Origin: an uncultured Bacteroidales bacterium | GTDB taxonomy: Bacteria; Bacteroidota; Bacteroidia; Bacteroidales; Muribaculaceae | Assembly: GCA_902776435.1 (NCBI GenBank) | Contig: CACYQB010000004.1 | Span: forward strand, 186,001-250,000 | Reading direction: 5' to 3' | Length of the DNA stretch: 64,000 nt | Part shown: piece by piece, positions 8,680 through 17,463 of the stretch | Position numbering within the stretch: the first letter of the stretch is position 1 | Layout: every line of letters starts with the position of its first letter | Made by a program: the position numbers and the translations under genes | Notes under the pieces: model-generated | The model's input: the letters and a program-made list of their open reading frames with translations, nothing else | Told to the model about the DNA's origin: nothing | Database searches by the model: none

Positions 8680-9963
8680 TTAACAATCAGCTGTTGAGGG
8701 AGGGGGCGGCGTTGCGTCCTTGGGAGTGACGGGACGCCACAGATAGAGTTTGTCGCTGGGACGGATTTTCTCGGGCACGGCGATGGAGAAGTGTTCGCCC
8801 TTGACGGTTTTTTCGACGGGTTTGAGATCCACGCGGATTTCCTCGATGGTCAAGGGGATGGCTCCCGTGGTGGGGCCGATGATCCATGCTTCGTCGCCCA
8901 CGTGCAATTCGCCGGCTTCCATGAGGAATTCGGCTACCCCGAGTTTGCTGTAGTAGCGTATGCCCTTAGCGGCATAGACTTTTACCCTGGTGGCGCTGGA
9001 GCCGTATTTGGCCGACCATTCGCCCAACCGCTGGCCCATGTAATAGCCATCCCAGAATCCGCGATTAAAGACCTTGCCCAGGCGCTCGTTCCATTCGGCG
9101 ATGCGCTCCTCGGTATAGGTGCCGTCACAGATGGCACGCAGTGCCTCGTCATAGCAGCCGGCTACAGTGCGGACGTATTCGGGTCCGCGCGCGCGGCCCT
9201 CGATTTTGAACACGGTCACTCCGGCATCCACCATCTTGTTCAGGAAATGGATGGTCTTGAGGTCCTTGGGCGACATGATATACTTGTTCTCGATGGCCAG
9301 TTCATCGCCGTTAACGAGGTCGGTGACGCGATAGCCGCGACGGCAGATCTGGCGGCATGCGCCACGGTTGGCGCTGGTGTTCTCTTGGTGCAGGCTCATG
9401 TAGCACTTTCCACTCACTGCCATACACAAGGCACCGTGGCAGAACATCTCTAACCTGACACGCTCGCCGTGAGGTCCTCGAAGGTCATTTCGGTCGATGA
9501 AATGGGCAATTTTGGTCACTTGTTCCATGTTTAATTCGCGGGCGAGCACCATGACGTCGGCCCATTGGCTGTAGTAACGGACCGCCTCGCTGTTGCTCAC
9601 GTTGACCTGAGTGGAAATGTGCACCTCCACGCCAATGCTGCGGGCAAACAGGATGGTCGCCATGTCGCTGGCGATGATAGCGCTCACGTGGGCATCACGG
9701 GCGGCTGTGACGATCTGGCGCATGTAGTCCATGTCCTCGTCATAGACGATCGTGTTGACCGTCAAGTAACTCTTCATGCCGTGCTCGTGGCACCACTGGG
9801 CGATGGTGTGCAGGTCCTCGAGCGTGAAATTCACGCTGGAACGGGAGCGCATGTTCAGTCCCTCGATACCGAAGTAGATGGCGTCGGCACCACCCTGATG
9901 GGCAGCGTATAGTGATTCCCAAGAGCCCACAGGGGCCATGATTTCAAAATCAGAACGATTCAT
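8680..9963 (-). CDS. U32 family peptidase / TrhP-like tRNA hydroxylation protein
   Basis: 427 residues of peptidase family U32 (collagenase-like PrtC/YegQ). N-terminal barrel part MAPVGSWESLYAAHQGGADA; the Cys-containing signature is FCHGALCMAVSGKCYMS followed by NRGACRQICRRGY, the set of cysteines conserved in YegQ/TrhP enzymes. TrhP-type members are needed for 5-hydroxyuridine at tRNA wobble U34 with prephenate as co-substrate; others are described as proteases. The length fits TrhP. Which activity applies cannot be decided from sequence. Lies downstream of mutS on the same strand, separated by a 118-nt repeat-containing spacer. Confidence 0.85.
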   Translation of the reverse strand: MNRSDFEIMAPVGSWESLYAAHQGGADAIYFGIEGLNMRSRSSVNFTLEDLHTIAQWCHEHGMKSYLTVNTIVYDEDMDYMRQIVTAARDAHVSAIIASDMATILFARSIGVEVHISTQVNVSNSEAVRYYSQWADVMVLARELNMEQVTKIAHFIDRNDLRGPHGERVRLEMFCHGALCMAVSGKCYMSLHQENTSANRGACRQICRRGYRVTDLVNGDELAIENKYIMSPKDLKTIHFLNKMVDAGVTVFKIEGRARGPEYVRTVAGCYDEALRAICDGTYTEERIAEWNERLGKVFNRGFWDGYYMGQRLGEWSAKYGSSATRVKVYAAKGIRYYSKLGVAEFLMEAGELHVGDEAWIIGPTTGAIPLTIEEIRVDLKPVEKTVKGEHFSIAVPEKIRPSDKLYLWRPVTPKDATPPPPSTADC

Positions 9964-9972
9964 ATTTATTAT

Positions 9973-10080
9973 ATAAGTTTTAAGTTGTAAGTTTTAAGTT
10001 GTAAGTAAAGATACCTTTGTCTCTGGTTTTCTAGGCGATAGTAATCGTACTAAAAACTTACAACTTAAAACTTAAGACTT
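9973..10080. repeat. Direct and inverted A/T repeats in mutS-U32 spacer
   Basis: Two head-to-tail copies of a 14-nt unit (TTTTAAGTTGTAAG, 9978-10005) and an inverted copy at 10057-10076. Together they could fold into a 17- to 18-bp stem in the spacer after mutS. The composition resembles the T/A tails of the R2 repeats elsewhere. Confidence 0.6.
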
Positions 10081-10081
10081 T

Positions 10082-12703
10082 TTATCTTTCTTTTTTGCCG
10101 GTGAGGATGCCCTTGATGTCGTAGAGTTTGTTCAGGGCCTCCATGGGCGTGAGGTTGTTGATGTCGATTGTGAGGATCTCGTCGCGGATTTGGCTCAGGA
10201 CGGGATCGTCGAGTTGGAAGATAGACAACTGGTAGCCCGAGCGGTTGGTGGCAACATCGCCTAGGTCCTTGGTGATGGCGTTGTCGCTGCGGTTGTTGGC
10301 TTCGAGTTGCTTGAGGACCTCGTTGGCCCGCTTGACGATTGTGGGTGGCATGCCGGCCAACTTGGCGACGTGAATACCGAAGCTGTGTTCGCTGCCTCCC
10401 TTGACCAACTGGCGCACAAACACCACCTTGCCATTGATTTCCTTAACGCTCACGTTGTAGTTCACGATGCGCTTGAAGGATTTCTCCATCTCGTTCAGTT
10501 CGTGGTAATGGGTGGCAAACAGGGTCTTGGGCCTGGTGGCGTGCTCGTGGATGTGCTCGACGATGCTCCAGGCGATGGATATGCCGTCGTAGGTGCTCGT
10601 GCCACGGCCCAACTCATCAAACAGGATGAGGCTCCGCTGGCTCATGTTGTTGAGGATGGCGGCAGCCTCGGTCATTTCGACCATAAAGGTGGATTCGCCC
10701 AGTGAAATGTTGTCGCTGGCGCCCACGCGGGTAAAGATCTTGTCCACGATGCCGATGCGTGCCTGCTCGGCGGGGACAAAGCTGCCCATCTGGGCCATGA
10801 GGGTGATAAGAGCGGTCTGGCGCAGCAGTGCCGACTTACCCGCCATGTTGGGGCCCGTGATGATCATGATCTGCTGCTCGTCGTTGCTCAGGCGGATGCT
10901 GTTAGGCACGTAAGACTCGCCCGGCGGTAGCTGGCACTCGATGACAGGGTGGCGTCCCATGGCAATGTCGATGTCCAGGCTATCGTCCAGCACGGGGCGG
11001 TTGTAGCGGTTCTCCATCGCCACGCGCGTCAGGGCGTTTAGGCAGTCGAGCTGGGCGATAATGGCGCTGTCGTTCTGTATAGCGGGGATATACTCGGTCA
11101 CGGCGGTCACCAGCTCGTTGAACAAGCGTCCCTCGATGATGAGGATTTTCTCCTCGGCACCCAGGATTTTTTCCTCATATTCCTTGAGTTCCTGGGTCAC
11201 ATAACGCTCGGCATTGACCAGCGTCTGCTTGCGTATCCACTCCTCGGGCACTTTGTCCTTGTGGGTGTTGCGCACTTCGATGTAGTAACCGAACACATTA
11301 TTGTAAGCAATCTTCAGGCTCGGGATGCCCGTGGTTTCGCTCAATGAGCGCTGCATGGCCACGAGGTAGTCTTTGCCGCTGCAGGAGATGTCGCGCAGTT
11401 CGTCGAGTTGGGCATCCACACCCCGGCGGATGATGTTGCCGCGGTTGGTCTGGTTGGGCGCATCGGGGTTGATCTCACGCTCGATGCGGTCACGGATCAG
11501 GGCACAGGGATTCAACTGTTCACCCAGGCTGTTCAACACGTCACAGGCCGCCTGCTGGCAGTAAAGTTTGATAGGCTCGATGGCTTGCAGGGCGCTCTTG
11601 AGCTGGACCAGTTCGCGCGGTGTGATGCGTCCCACGGCAGCCTTGGACGTCAGTCGTTCCAGGTCACCGATGAGTTCCAGCCGCTCCTTGATGAGGTCCC
11701 GCCCCTCGGGGTCGCGCATGAAGTGCTCCACCACATCCAGTCGACGGTTGATGGCCTTGACATCCTGCAGGGGGAAGAGTACCCAGCGGCGCATCATGCG
11801 TCCGCCCATCGGCGAGATGGTGCGGTCGATGACATCGAGCAGCGACTTGCCGTCGTCGCTCATGGGCGCCACCAGTTCCAGGTTGCGGATGGTGAACTTG
11901 TCGAGGCGTACATAGCGCTCGGCTTCGATGCGTGCCAGCGTGGTGATGTGTCCCAATTGGGTGTGCTGGGTGATGTCGAGGTAATGGAGAATGGCACCGC
12001 TGGCGATGATGGCGTTGTCCATGCTTGTGATGCCGAAGCCTTTCAAGCTACGTGTCTCGAAGTGCTTGAGCAGGCGGTCGTTGGCCGACTCGATGGTAAA
12101 GACCCAGTCATCGAGTTCAAATGTCAGGTAACGTGACGAGAATGTGGCGGTAAAGCGCTGGCGGTTGCTGCGCTCGATGAGCACCTCCTTAGGCGAAAAG
12201 TTGACCAGCAGTTTGTCGATGTATTCCTCGTTGCCCTCGGCGGTGAGGAACTCGCCTGTGCTGATGTCAAGGAAGGCCACACCCAGCATCTTCTTGCCGA
12301 AGTGTACTGCGGCGAGGAAGTTGTTCTCCTTGCGGTCGAGCATCGTGCCTCCCACGACCACACCGGGCGTGACAAGTTCGGTGATGCCGCGCTTGACGAG
12401 TTTCTTGGTCAGCTTGGGATCCTCGAGCTGGTCACAGATGGCCACCCGCTTGCCGGCCCTCACCAGCTTGGGCAGGTAGGTGTCCAGTGCGTGGTGAGGA
12501 AAGCCTGCCATCTCGGTCGAGGCGGCGGCCCCGTTGCTGCGGCGCGTCAATGTGATGCCTAATATCTCGCTGGCGGTCACGGCGTCCTGCAGGTAGGTCT
12601 CGTAGAAGTCGCCCACGCGGAACAGCAGTATCGCGTCGGGATGCTTGGATTTCATCTCGACGAACTGCTTCATCATCGGCGTTTTCATTGGGTCTTGTGC
12701 CAT
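10082..12703 (-). CDS. mutS: DNA mismatch repair protein MutS
   Basis: 873 residues, full length for MutS1. Recognises mismatches with its N-terminal domain (GDFYE motif, the Phe-x-Glu wedge, about residue 31) and acts as a clamp through a C-terminal ABC ATPase: Walker [14 protein letters not shown], Walker [17 protein letters not shown], then FATHYHEL. Works with MutL in the cytoplasm. The start at 12703 keeps the usual N-terminal MMKQF helix. A TATATTTG box lies 29 nt upstream; divergent from tyrS. Confidence 0.97.
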   Translation of the reverse strand: MAQDPMKTPMMKQFVEMKSKHPDAILLFRVGDFYETYLQDAVTASEILGITLTRRSNGAAASTEMAGFPHHALDTYLPKLVRAGKRVAICDQLEDPKLTKKLVKRGITELVTPGVVVGGTMLDRKENNFLAAVHFGKKMLGVAFLDISTGEFLTAEGNEEYIDKLLVNFSPKEVLIERSNRQRFTATFSSRYLTFELDDWVFTIESANDRLLKHFETRSLKGFGITSMDNAIIASGAILHYLDITQHTQLGHITTLARIEAERYVRLDKFTIRNLELVAPMSDDGKSLLDVIDRTISPMGGRMMRRWVLFPLQDVKAINRRLDVVEHFMRDPEGRDLIKERLELIGDLERLTSKAAVGRITPRELVQLKSALQAIEPIKLYCQQAACDVLNSLGEQLNPCALIRDRIEREINPDAPNQTNRGNIIRRGVDAQLDELRDISCSGKDYLVAMQRSLSETTGIPSLKIAYNNVFGYYIEVRNTHKDKVPEEWIRKQTLVNAERYVTQELKEYEEKILGAEEKILIIEGRLFNELVTAVTEYIPAIQNDSAIIAQLDCLNALTRVAMENRYNRPVLDDSLDIDIAMGRHPVIECQLPPGESYVPNSIRLSNDEQQIMIITGPNMAGKSALLRQTALITLMAQMGSFVPAEQARIGIVDKIFTRVGASDNISLGESTFMVEMTEAAAILNNMSQRSLILFDELGRGTSTYDGISIAWSIVEHIHEHATRPKTLFATHYHELNEMEKSFKRIVNYNVSVKEINGKVVFVRQLVKGGSEHSFGIHVAKLAGMPPTIVKRANEVLKQLEANNRSDNAITKDLGDVATNRSGYQLSIFQLDDPVLSQIRDEILTIDINNLTPMEALNKLYDIKGILTGKKER

Positions 12704-12731
12704 CTGTGCTTGCTTGATTGTTTTGAACCTG

Positions 12732-12739
12732 CAAATATA
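12732..12739 (-). promoter_or_regulatory. -7 box for mutS
   Basis: TATATTTG on the minus strand, 28 nt before the mutS ATG. Confidence 0.55.
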
Positions 12740-12823
12740 CGAAAAAAATTTCAGTTCTTTCTTTTCACAGGTCAGTTATCCAAAAAACTATGGACGTTAA
12801 AACAGCGACTGAAAACTTTTTTG

Positions 12824-12831
12824 TACCTTTG
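12824..12831 (+). promoter_or_regulatory. -7 box for tyrS
   Basis: TACCTTTG, 40 nt upstream of the tyrS ATG. Confidence 0.55.
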
Positions 12832-12871
12832 CCGCTTAATAGAGAAGAAACTAACCAATAACGATAAGACA

Positions 12872-14164
12872 ATGAATTTTGTAGAAGAACTGAAATGGCG
12901 CGGGATGATCAATGACATCATGCCTGGTGCAGAAGAACAACTCAACAAGGAAATGACCAGTGGCTATGTGGGCATCGACCCCACGGCCGACTCATTGCAC
13001 ATCGGTCACCTGGTGGGCGTGATGATGCTCAAGCACCTGCAGCGTGCAGGCCATCGTCCCATCGCCTTGATTGGTGGTGCTACGGGTATGATCGGTGACC
13101 CCTCGATGAAGTCCCAGGAGCGCAAGCTCATCGACGAGGAGACGCTGCGCCACAATCAGGAATGCATCCGCAAGCAGTTGGCCAAGTTCCTGGATTTTGA
13201 CAGCGACGCGCCCAACCACGCCATCGTGGTGAACAACTATGACTGGATGAAGAATTTCACCTTCCTGAGCTTCATCCGCGACATCGGCAAGCACATCACC
13301 GTCAACTATATGATGGCTAAGGATAGCGTGAAGAAGCGTCTGGCCGCCAATGCCGACCATGGCATGTCGTTCACCGAGTTCTCTTATCAGTTGCTGCAGG
13401 GCTACGACTTCCTGTACCTCTATGAGCACGAGGGTTGCAGGTTGCAGATGGGTGGCAGTGACCAGTGGGGTAACATCACCACGGGCACCGAGTTGATTCG
13501 CCGCATCAACGGTGGCGAGGCCTATGCCATCACCTGCCCGCTAATCACCAAGAGCGACGGCACCAAGTTTGGCAAGACCGAGGGCGGCAACGTGTGGCTC
13601 GATCCCAAGCGCACCTCACCTTATAAGTTCTACCAGTTCTGGATCAACGTGAGCGACGAGGACGCCAAGAAGTACATCAAGATCTTCACCGCCCTGCCTC
13701 AGGACGAGATTGCCGAACTGATCGCCGAGCAGGAGAAGGATCCGGGCCTGCGTCCGCTGCAGAAGCGCCTCGCCAAGGAAATTACCACCATGGTGCATAG
13801 CGCCGAGGACTATGAGATGGCCGTCGAGGCTTCTCAGATTCTGTTCTCCAACAAGGCCAAGGATATCCTGCACAAGATTGATGAGGATACGCTGCTCAAC
13901 GTATTTGAAGGCGTGCCCCAGTTTGAGGTTCCCCGCAGCGCCATCGACGAGGGCACCCCGCTCATCTCGTTGTTGACCGATGTGGCTGCCGTCTTCCCCA
14001 GCAAGGGCGAGATGCGCAAGCTGACTCAGGGCGGCGGCGTGAGCATCAACAAGGAAAAGCTCGCTGACCCCAACATGCCTGCCAGTGCTGACATGCTGCT
14101 CAACGGCAAGTATATCCTCGCCCAGAAGGGCAAGAAGAACTATTATCTGCTCATCGTCAAGTGA
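12872..14164 (+). CDS. tyrS: Tyrosyl-tRNA synthetase
   Basis: 430 residues. Charges tRNA-Tyr in the cytoplasm. Class I signature HIGH is seen as SLHIGHLVG (about residue 46), the KMSKS equivalent as KFGKTEGGN, the tyrosine-binding region as [11 protein letters not shown], and a C-terminal S4-like RNA-binding domain ([15 protein letters not shown]). The frame is open back to 12641, but that stretch overlaps the mutS promoter region and has no family match; ATG 12872 gives the standard N-terminus [12 protein letters not shown] short hairpin (14177-14182 with 14190-14195) follows the stop. In many Bacteroidales tyrS follows hemD-rnpA-yidD-tatD; here it is about 13 kb away. Confidence 0.97.
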   Translation: MNFVEELKWRGMINDIMPGAEEQLNKEMTSGYVGIDPTADSLHIGHLVGVMMLKHLQRAGHRPIALIGGATGMIGDPSMKSQERKLIDEETLRHNQECIRKQLAKFLDFDSDAPNHAIVVNNYDWMKNFTFLSFIRDIGKHITVNYMMAKDSVKKRLAANADHGMSFTEFSYQLLQGYDFLYLYEHEGCRLQMGGSDQWGNITTGTELIRRINGGEAYAITCPLITKSDGTKFGKTEGGNVWLDPKRTSPYKFYQFWINVSDEDAKKYIKIFTALPQDEIAELIAEQEKDPGLRPLQKRLAKEITTMVHSAEDYEMAVEASQILFSNKAKDILHKIDEDTLLNVFEGVPQFEVPRSAIDEGTPLISLLTDVAAVFPSKGEMRKLTQGGGVSINKEKLADPNMPASADMLLNGKYILAQKGKKNYYLLIVK

Positions 14165-14223
14165 TTTGACCCCGTCGTCGCAAAAAAAATGCGACAAAAG
14201 GGTTGCAATTTAAAAAAAAGCAG

Positions 14224-14231
14224 TAATTTTG
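14224..14231 (+). promoter_or_regulatory. -7 box for tRNA-Gln
   Basis: TAATTTTG with GTTG 19 nt upstream (14201-14204); about 40 nt before the tRNA. Confidence 0.5.
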
Positions 14232-14273
14232 CACCGCAATTTGGATAGGCAACTGTCCAGTTGACACGAGGAT

Positions 14274-14347
14274 TGCCTTGTAGTGTAATGGTAACACAAC
14301 GGTTTTTGGTGCCGCATTTCCTGGTTCGAGTCCGGGCAAGGCAACCA
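14274..14347 (+). tRNA. tRNA-Gln (anticodon TTG), CCA encoded
   Basis: Acceptor TGCCTTG (14274-14280) pairs with CAAGGCA (14337-14343); discriminator A and encoded CCA (14345-14347). D-stem GTG/CAC, anticodon loop TTTTGGT giving TTG, and T-arm loop TTCGAGT with a 5-bp stem (one G-T). The AATGGTAACAC D-arm is typical for Bacteroidota tRNA-Gln. Followed by a strong terminator. Confidence 0.9.
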
Positions 14348-14354
14348 CAACAAG

Positions 14355-14388
14355 AGGAGCTGAACAACGAAGTTCGGCTCCTTTTTTT
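14355..14388 (+). terminator. Rho-independent terminator of tRNA-Gln
   Basis: AGGAGCTGAAC (14355-14365) pairs with GTTCGGCTCCT (14372-14382, one G-T), followed by a run of T. Confidence 0.9.
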
Positions 14389-14406
14389 CATCGGCGGAAA
14401 CTGTTT

Positions 14407-14458
14407 GGTCCACGAATTTCACGGTCCACGAATTTCACGGTCCACGAATCTCACGAAT
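14407..14458. repeat. Three-copy 16-nt tandem repeat (R5-like module)
   Basis: The unit beginning GGTCCACGAATTTCAC occurs at 14407, 14423 and 14439 (last copy diverged). Related ACGAATTTCACG strings recur at 19800-19822, 36710-36725, 58336-58350 and 58442-58463. Confidence 0.75.
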
Positions 14459-14484
14459 TAAACAAAGGGCTTGCGCACGCAATA

Positions 14485-14617
14485 GGCTCACGCTAAGGCG
14501 CTAAGACGCTAAGATTTATTTTATTGCTCGCAAAGGCTCGCAAGAAATCAAAAAAAATTTTATTTAAATTTCTCGGCCGACAGGCCGATTAAAAAACTTG
14601 GCGGCTTAGCGTGAGGC
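14485..14617. repeat. R1 interspersed repeat, complete copy with inverted ends
   Basis: About 130-nt element with inverted ends CTCACGCTAAG (14487-14497) and CTTAGCGTGAG (14605-14615), complementarity extending to 17 of 19 nt. Inside lie a doubled GCTCGCA motif (14525-14543), an A/T tract and a small palindrome CGGCCGACAGGCCG. Partial or rearranged copies occur at 19.7, 36.6, 39.7, 43.2, 49.9 and 56.2 kb. No ORF inside. It ends 8 nt before the stop of the DUF2752 gene. Confidence 0.8.
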
Positions 14618-14624
14618 AAGGGAT

Positions 14625-14999
14625 TTACCAGTTGAAGATGTTGCGGAGGAGCCACCAGAGGAGGACCATGGCGAGGAATAGCCAGATGAGGAGTGGGGCG
14701 TTGAGGCGGAGATACAGGCGGGGGTTGCGGGTGCGCCGTGACTCGGCGTACAGGCAAAGTGCGATCCAGGGGATGGATATGAGCAGCAGGGCGTTGTACC
14801 TGAATGCGCCAACGATATCGCCGTGCAGCAGGGCATGGATGGCACGCTGGCTGCCGCATCCGGGGCACTTGTAGCCCGTGAGCGAGAGGAAAGTGCACCG
14901 AGGAAACAGGCCTGACTGTGAAGGGTCAAGCGCATAATAAATGAAGCCGAACGCCAACAGCGCGGCAAGTACAATGATCAAAATGAGGCTGCGGCGCAT
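14625..14999 (-). CDS. DUF2752 membrane protein
   Basis: 124 residues. Signature of DUF2752: GYKCPGCGSQRAIHALLHGD (about 42-61), with CPGC resembling a metal- or redox-active Cys pair. Two or three transmembrane helices (residues 5-22, about 65-83 and 98-122) place it in the inner membrane. Function unknown. It starts 14 nt after the CD225/GYF_2 gene, an arrangement common in Bacteroidota, so the two products probably act together. Confidence 0.85.
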   Translation of the reverse strand: MRRSLILIIVLAALLAFGFIYYALDPSQSGLFPRCTFLSLTGYKCPGCGSQRAIHALLHGDIVGAFRYNALLLISIPWIALCLYAESRRTRNPRLYLRLNAPLLIWLFLAMVLLWWLLRNIFNW

Positions 15000-15013
15000 G
15001 TCGCCTTAATGTG

Positions 15014-15562
15014 TCAATTGCCCATCGAGGCCATCATCGCGGGTAACATGGACATGAACGGCTGGACGATGATGCCGAGGATGATGGTGGCAATGCACCA
15101 CCAGGCACCCACCTCGCTGGCGCGCTTGGCGCCCTCGATGTCGCCCTCGCGGTACTTGTTGGTCACCTTGAGCGCATAGATGATGGCGACGATGCCTGTG
15201 GGAATGCAGCACAGCACAGTGGAGATGATGGCCCATACCAGATTGGTGGGCGGGCAGGGCTCGGCAGCGGCTTGGGGGGCGTACTGCTGCTGGGGCTGGG
15301 TGTATTGCGGTTGAGGTTGGTAGGGCTGTCCCGTTACGGCCTCGCCGTTGGCAGATTGCTGCGTAGCCTGAGCAGGCTGCGGGTCAGCGGTCTCGGCCAA
15401 CATTTCATAGTATCCCTGCAATTCAGGCATCTGGGTGATCTTGACCCAGTCTTGAAGTCCTTCGCGCCACACATAAGCCCGTGAGGTGAGGCCCATCTCC
15501 TTGATGGCATCCAGGTCAACGGGACCTGACTGCACTCCATTGTGATTAATCCAGTATTGCAT
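15014..15562 (-). CDS. GYF_2 domain plus CD225/dispanin membrane protein
   Basis: 182 residues. N-terminal GYF_2/DUF4339 domain (MQYWINHNGVQSGPVDLDAI; YVWREGLQDWVKI), a Gln/Pro/Ala-rich linker (about 65-105), then a CD225 (dispanin) region with two hydrophobic segments: NLVWAIISTVLCCIPTGIVA (109-128), a charged loop with KYREGDIEGAKRAS, and a second helix. The CD225 fold is the one found in eukaryotic interferon-induced transmembrane proteins; bacterial members have no settled role. Operon with the DUF2752 gene. A TAAATTTG box lies 30 nt upstream. Confidence 0.85.
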   Translation of the reverse strand: MQYWINHNGVQSGPVDLDAIKEMGLTSRAYVWREGLQDWVKITQMPELQGYYEMLAETADPQPAQATQQSANGEAVTGQPYQPQPQYTQPQQQYAPQAAAEPCPPTNLVWAIISTVLCCIPTGIVAIIYALKVTNKYREGDIEGAKRASEVGAWWCIATIILGIIVQPFMSMLPAMMASMGN

Positions 15563-15592
15563 AATCGACGTCTTGGTTTTGTTCTATTGCCG

Positions 15593-15600
15593 CAAATTTA
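15593..15600 (-). promoter_or_regulatory. -7 box for CD225-DUF2752 operon
   Basis: TAAATTTG on the minus strand with ATTG 19 nt upstream; about 30 nt leader. Confidence 0.55.
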
Positions 15601-15661
15601 GTAATAAAATCGTAAAATCCAATAAAACTGGCGACATAAATGTGGTTAAACAGCAGGGCAT

Positions 15662-16513
15662 TTAGAAGTCGCTGAAGAACTGGGGCCGGATGAGCAGGCC
15701 GATGCGGATGCGGGAGTGGTACTGGTTGTAGTCGAGCAGGGTCTCGCCGTAGCCGTTATAGTATTGCAGCATGATGAACTGGTTGGAATTGTGGTTGATG
15801 CGGTAACCCAACTGCACGATGGTGTTGAAATTGAGGTTCCAGCCTTTGCGCTTGACCATGGTCATGTCGAGCACCCACTTGTCATCATTGCTGATGGCCT
15901 GGAAGCCGGCCTGGTAGATGCCGCTATACCTGAGGATATCCTTGTTGTACATGCCGTCGACGATGGGAATCCAGAACTTGGCATGCGCCATCAGGTTGGG
16001 CGAGATGTAGCCCTCGGCCGCCAGCGAGACTTTGTTCCAACTGCGGGATGCAATACCGTCCTTGCCATTGGACTCGTGTTCGAGCATGACGGTCATCTTG
16101 CCCACCAGACGATTCTTCATGATGATGTATCGTGACAAGCCGATACCGGGGTTGAAGTTCAAGTCATGAAAGGGTAACGAGCGTTCAAACACGTTCCAAA
16201 GGGCCTTTTGGGTATAGAACAGGTAGAGGTAAGAGTTCCAGGGAAGGGTACTCTTGGTGAGACGTTGCTGGAAACTGATCTGGAATTTCACATCGCTGTT
16301 GTGGCTTGTGGGCTCGCCGCCCAGCACGGTACCGCCGACAAAGTAGGTGTCTTTGTACAGGCTGAAGTAAGGCCTGCTGTCAAGTTCGTTACGAATGCTG
16401 TCGGCAGTCTGTTTGCTGGACTTCTCGGTCGAGACAATCTGTCCCTGGGCAGGGATGGCCATTCCCGCAATCAACATGGAGAGTGCCAGCGCTAGAGTTT
16501 TGATATTCATCAT
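15662..16513 (-). CDS. pldA: Outer-membrane phospholipase A
   Basis: 283 residues. Signal peptide ending near AQGQ, then a 12-strand-type beta-barrel. The catalytic block EHESNGKDG...SRSWNKV matches the OMPLA His-Ser-Asn triad (H and S in EHES, N in SRSWN). Hydrolyses acyl chains of phospholipids that reach the outer leaflet; active as a Ca-dependent dimer in the characterised E. coli enzyme. Terminal Phe fits an outer-membrane barrel. Two ATGs in a row at the start (16513, 16510). 55 nt downstream of the DUF554 gene on the same strand, probably cotranscribed. Confidence 0.88.
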   Translation of the reverse strand: MMNIKTLALALSMLIAGMAIPAQGQIVSTEKSSKQTADSIRNELDSRPYFSLYKDTYFVGGTVLGGEPTSHNSDVKFQISFQQRLTKSTLPWNSYLYLFYTQKALWNVFERSLPFHDLNFNPGIGLSRYIIMKNRLVGKMTVMLEHESNGKDGIASRSWNKVSLAAEGYISPNLMAHAKFWIPIVDGMYNKDILRYSGIYQAGFQAISNDDKWVLDMTMVKRKGWNLNFNTIVQLGYRINHNSNQFIMLQYYNGYGETLLDYNQYHSRIRIGLLIRPQFFSDF

Positions 16514-16568
16514 GATGGTATATTTTTATGTGTAATTGTGTTTGTTAATAGAATCGTTATGGTGTTTT

Positions 16569-17279
16569 TTATCCCACGAGGGCAACGAGCAAGTACCAGA
16601 GCGGAGGCACGAGCAAGGCCGGTAGCATGTTGAGCACATGGCAGTCCTTGATGCGCAGCAGCGACAGGCCCGAGCCCGTGATGAGCAGTCCGCCCACAAT
16701 GAGCAACTCGGCCATCAATGCCTCGCTCACAGCTGAACTCGAAATCATGGCGATGCAGTAGAACATGCCCTGCCATAGAAATAAGGCGGGTGCCGCCAGC
16801 AGCATGCCGATGCCGTAGGTCGAGCCGAAGATGGTGGCCGTGACCAGGTCGAGCGTGGCGTTGGTGAACAAGAAAGTGTTGTCTCCCTCCAGGGCGCTGA
16901 TGACAGGACCCAACATTGACAGGGGGCCGATGCAATAGACCAGTGTGGCCGTGGCCAGGCCGTCGGCCAGCCGCGAGCGTTGCGCGCCATTGTCATCGCT
17001 GCCCTGTTTGCTGCGCCGCTCCACCAGACGGTGGAACCGCCCATCGATGTCCAGCGCCACGCCCACCACGCTGCCGATAGCCATCGCAGCGATGAACAGG
17101 ACAGGGTACTGGCTCTTGGGTAAATTGGTAACCACTGCATTCAGACCGATGGCAAAGCATGCTAAGCCTAATGCGTCATAGAGCACATTCTTGTATTTCT
17201 CCTTAATACCCTTGTGCAGCATCACGCCGATGAGCGTTCCCGCCACAATGGTACAGGTGTTGACAATCGTTCCAATCAT
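16569..17279 (-). CDS. DUF554 (YdfK/YqgA) membrane protein
   Basis: 236 residues with about six to seven hydrophobic segments, inner membrane. Family-typical N-terminus MIGTIVNTCTIVAGTLIG and later CIGPLSMLGPVISAL; a charged cytoplasmic loop at about 80-105. DUF554 proteins are conserved putative transporters of unknown substrate. A TAACTTTG box lies 26 nt upstream, and inverted TGCACA..TGTGCA repeats overlap where its -33 element would fall, so repression or activation at this site is plausible. Divergent from the GH89 gene. Confidence 0.85.
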   Translation of the reverse strand: MIGTIVNTCTIVAGTLIGVMLHKGIKEKYKNVLYDALGLACFAIGLNAVVTNLPKSQYPVLFIAAMAIGSVVGVALDIDGRFHRLVERRSKQGSDDNGAQRSRLADGLATATLVYCIGPLSMLGPVISALEGDNTFLFTNATLDLVTATIFGSTYGIGMLLAAPALFLWQGMFYCIAMISSSAVSEALMAELLIVGGLLITGSGLSLLRIKDCHVLNMLPALLVPPLWYLLVALVG

Positions 17280-17304
17280 AATTCTTACTGATGTATTTGA
17301 GCTA

Positions 17305-17312
17305 CAAAGTTA
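17305..17312 (-). promoter_or_regulatory. -7 box for DUF554-pldA operon
   Basis: TAACTTTG on the minus strand, leader about 20 nt. The -33 region coincides with the first inverted repeat at 17322-17339. Confidence 0.55.
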
Positions 17313-17321
17313 CTTCATTAT

Positions 17322-17374
17322 TGCACAGAAAATTGTGCAGAAAATGGAAAAAATTGCACAAATTTTTGTGCAAT
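17322..17374. promoter_or_regulatory. Two operator-like palindromes
   Basis: TGCACA (17322-17327) with TGTGCA (17334-17339), and a perfect 10-bp dyad ATTGCACAAA-TT-TTTGTGCAAT (17353-17374), sharing the same half-site. They sit in the divergent spacer between DUF554 and GH89, overlapping the inferred DUF554 -33 position. The regulator is unknown and not encoded next to them. Confidence 0.6.
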
Positions 17375-17430
17375 TCCAGGTTTTAGCGGTGCAAATCGGA
17401 TGTGGATGCAGTTAAATGAGGAAATATTGC

Positions 17431-17438
17431 TACATTTG
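17431..17438 (+). promoter_or_regulatory. -7 box for GH89 gene
   Basis: TACATTTG, 25 nt before the ATG at 17464. Confidence 0.5.
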
Positions 17439-17463
17439 CAAGTAAACAAAAAGGCAACATGTG

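Noticed and set aside
12641..12871. Extended N-terminus for tyrS
   Set aside because: The extra 77 codons overlap the mutS start and both promoters and have no family similarity; ATG 12872 fits the family.
14274..14347. Reading this tRNA as Pro (TGG)
   Set aside because: Shifting the anticodon loop to give TGG breaks the 5-bp stem pairing and T33; TTG gives a regular loop and a Gln-like D-arm.
14485..14617. R1 as an insertion sequence or integron site
   Set aside because: No transposase or integrase ORF in or near any copy, and the element is only ~130 nt.
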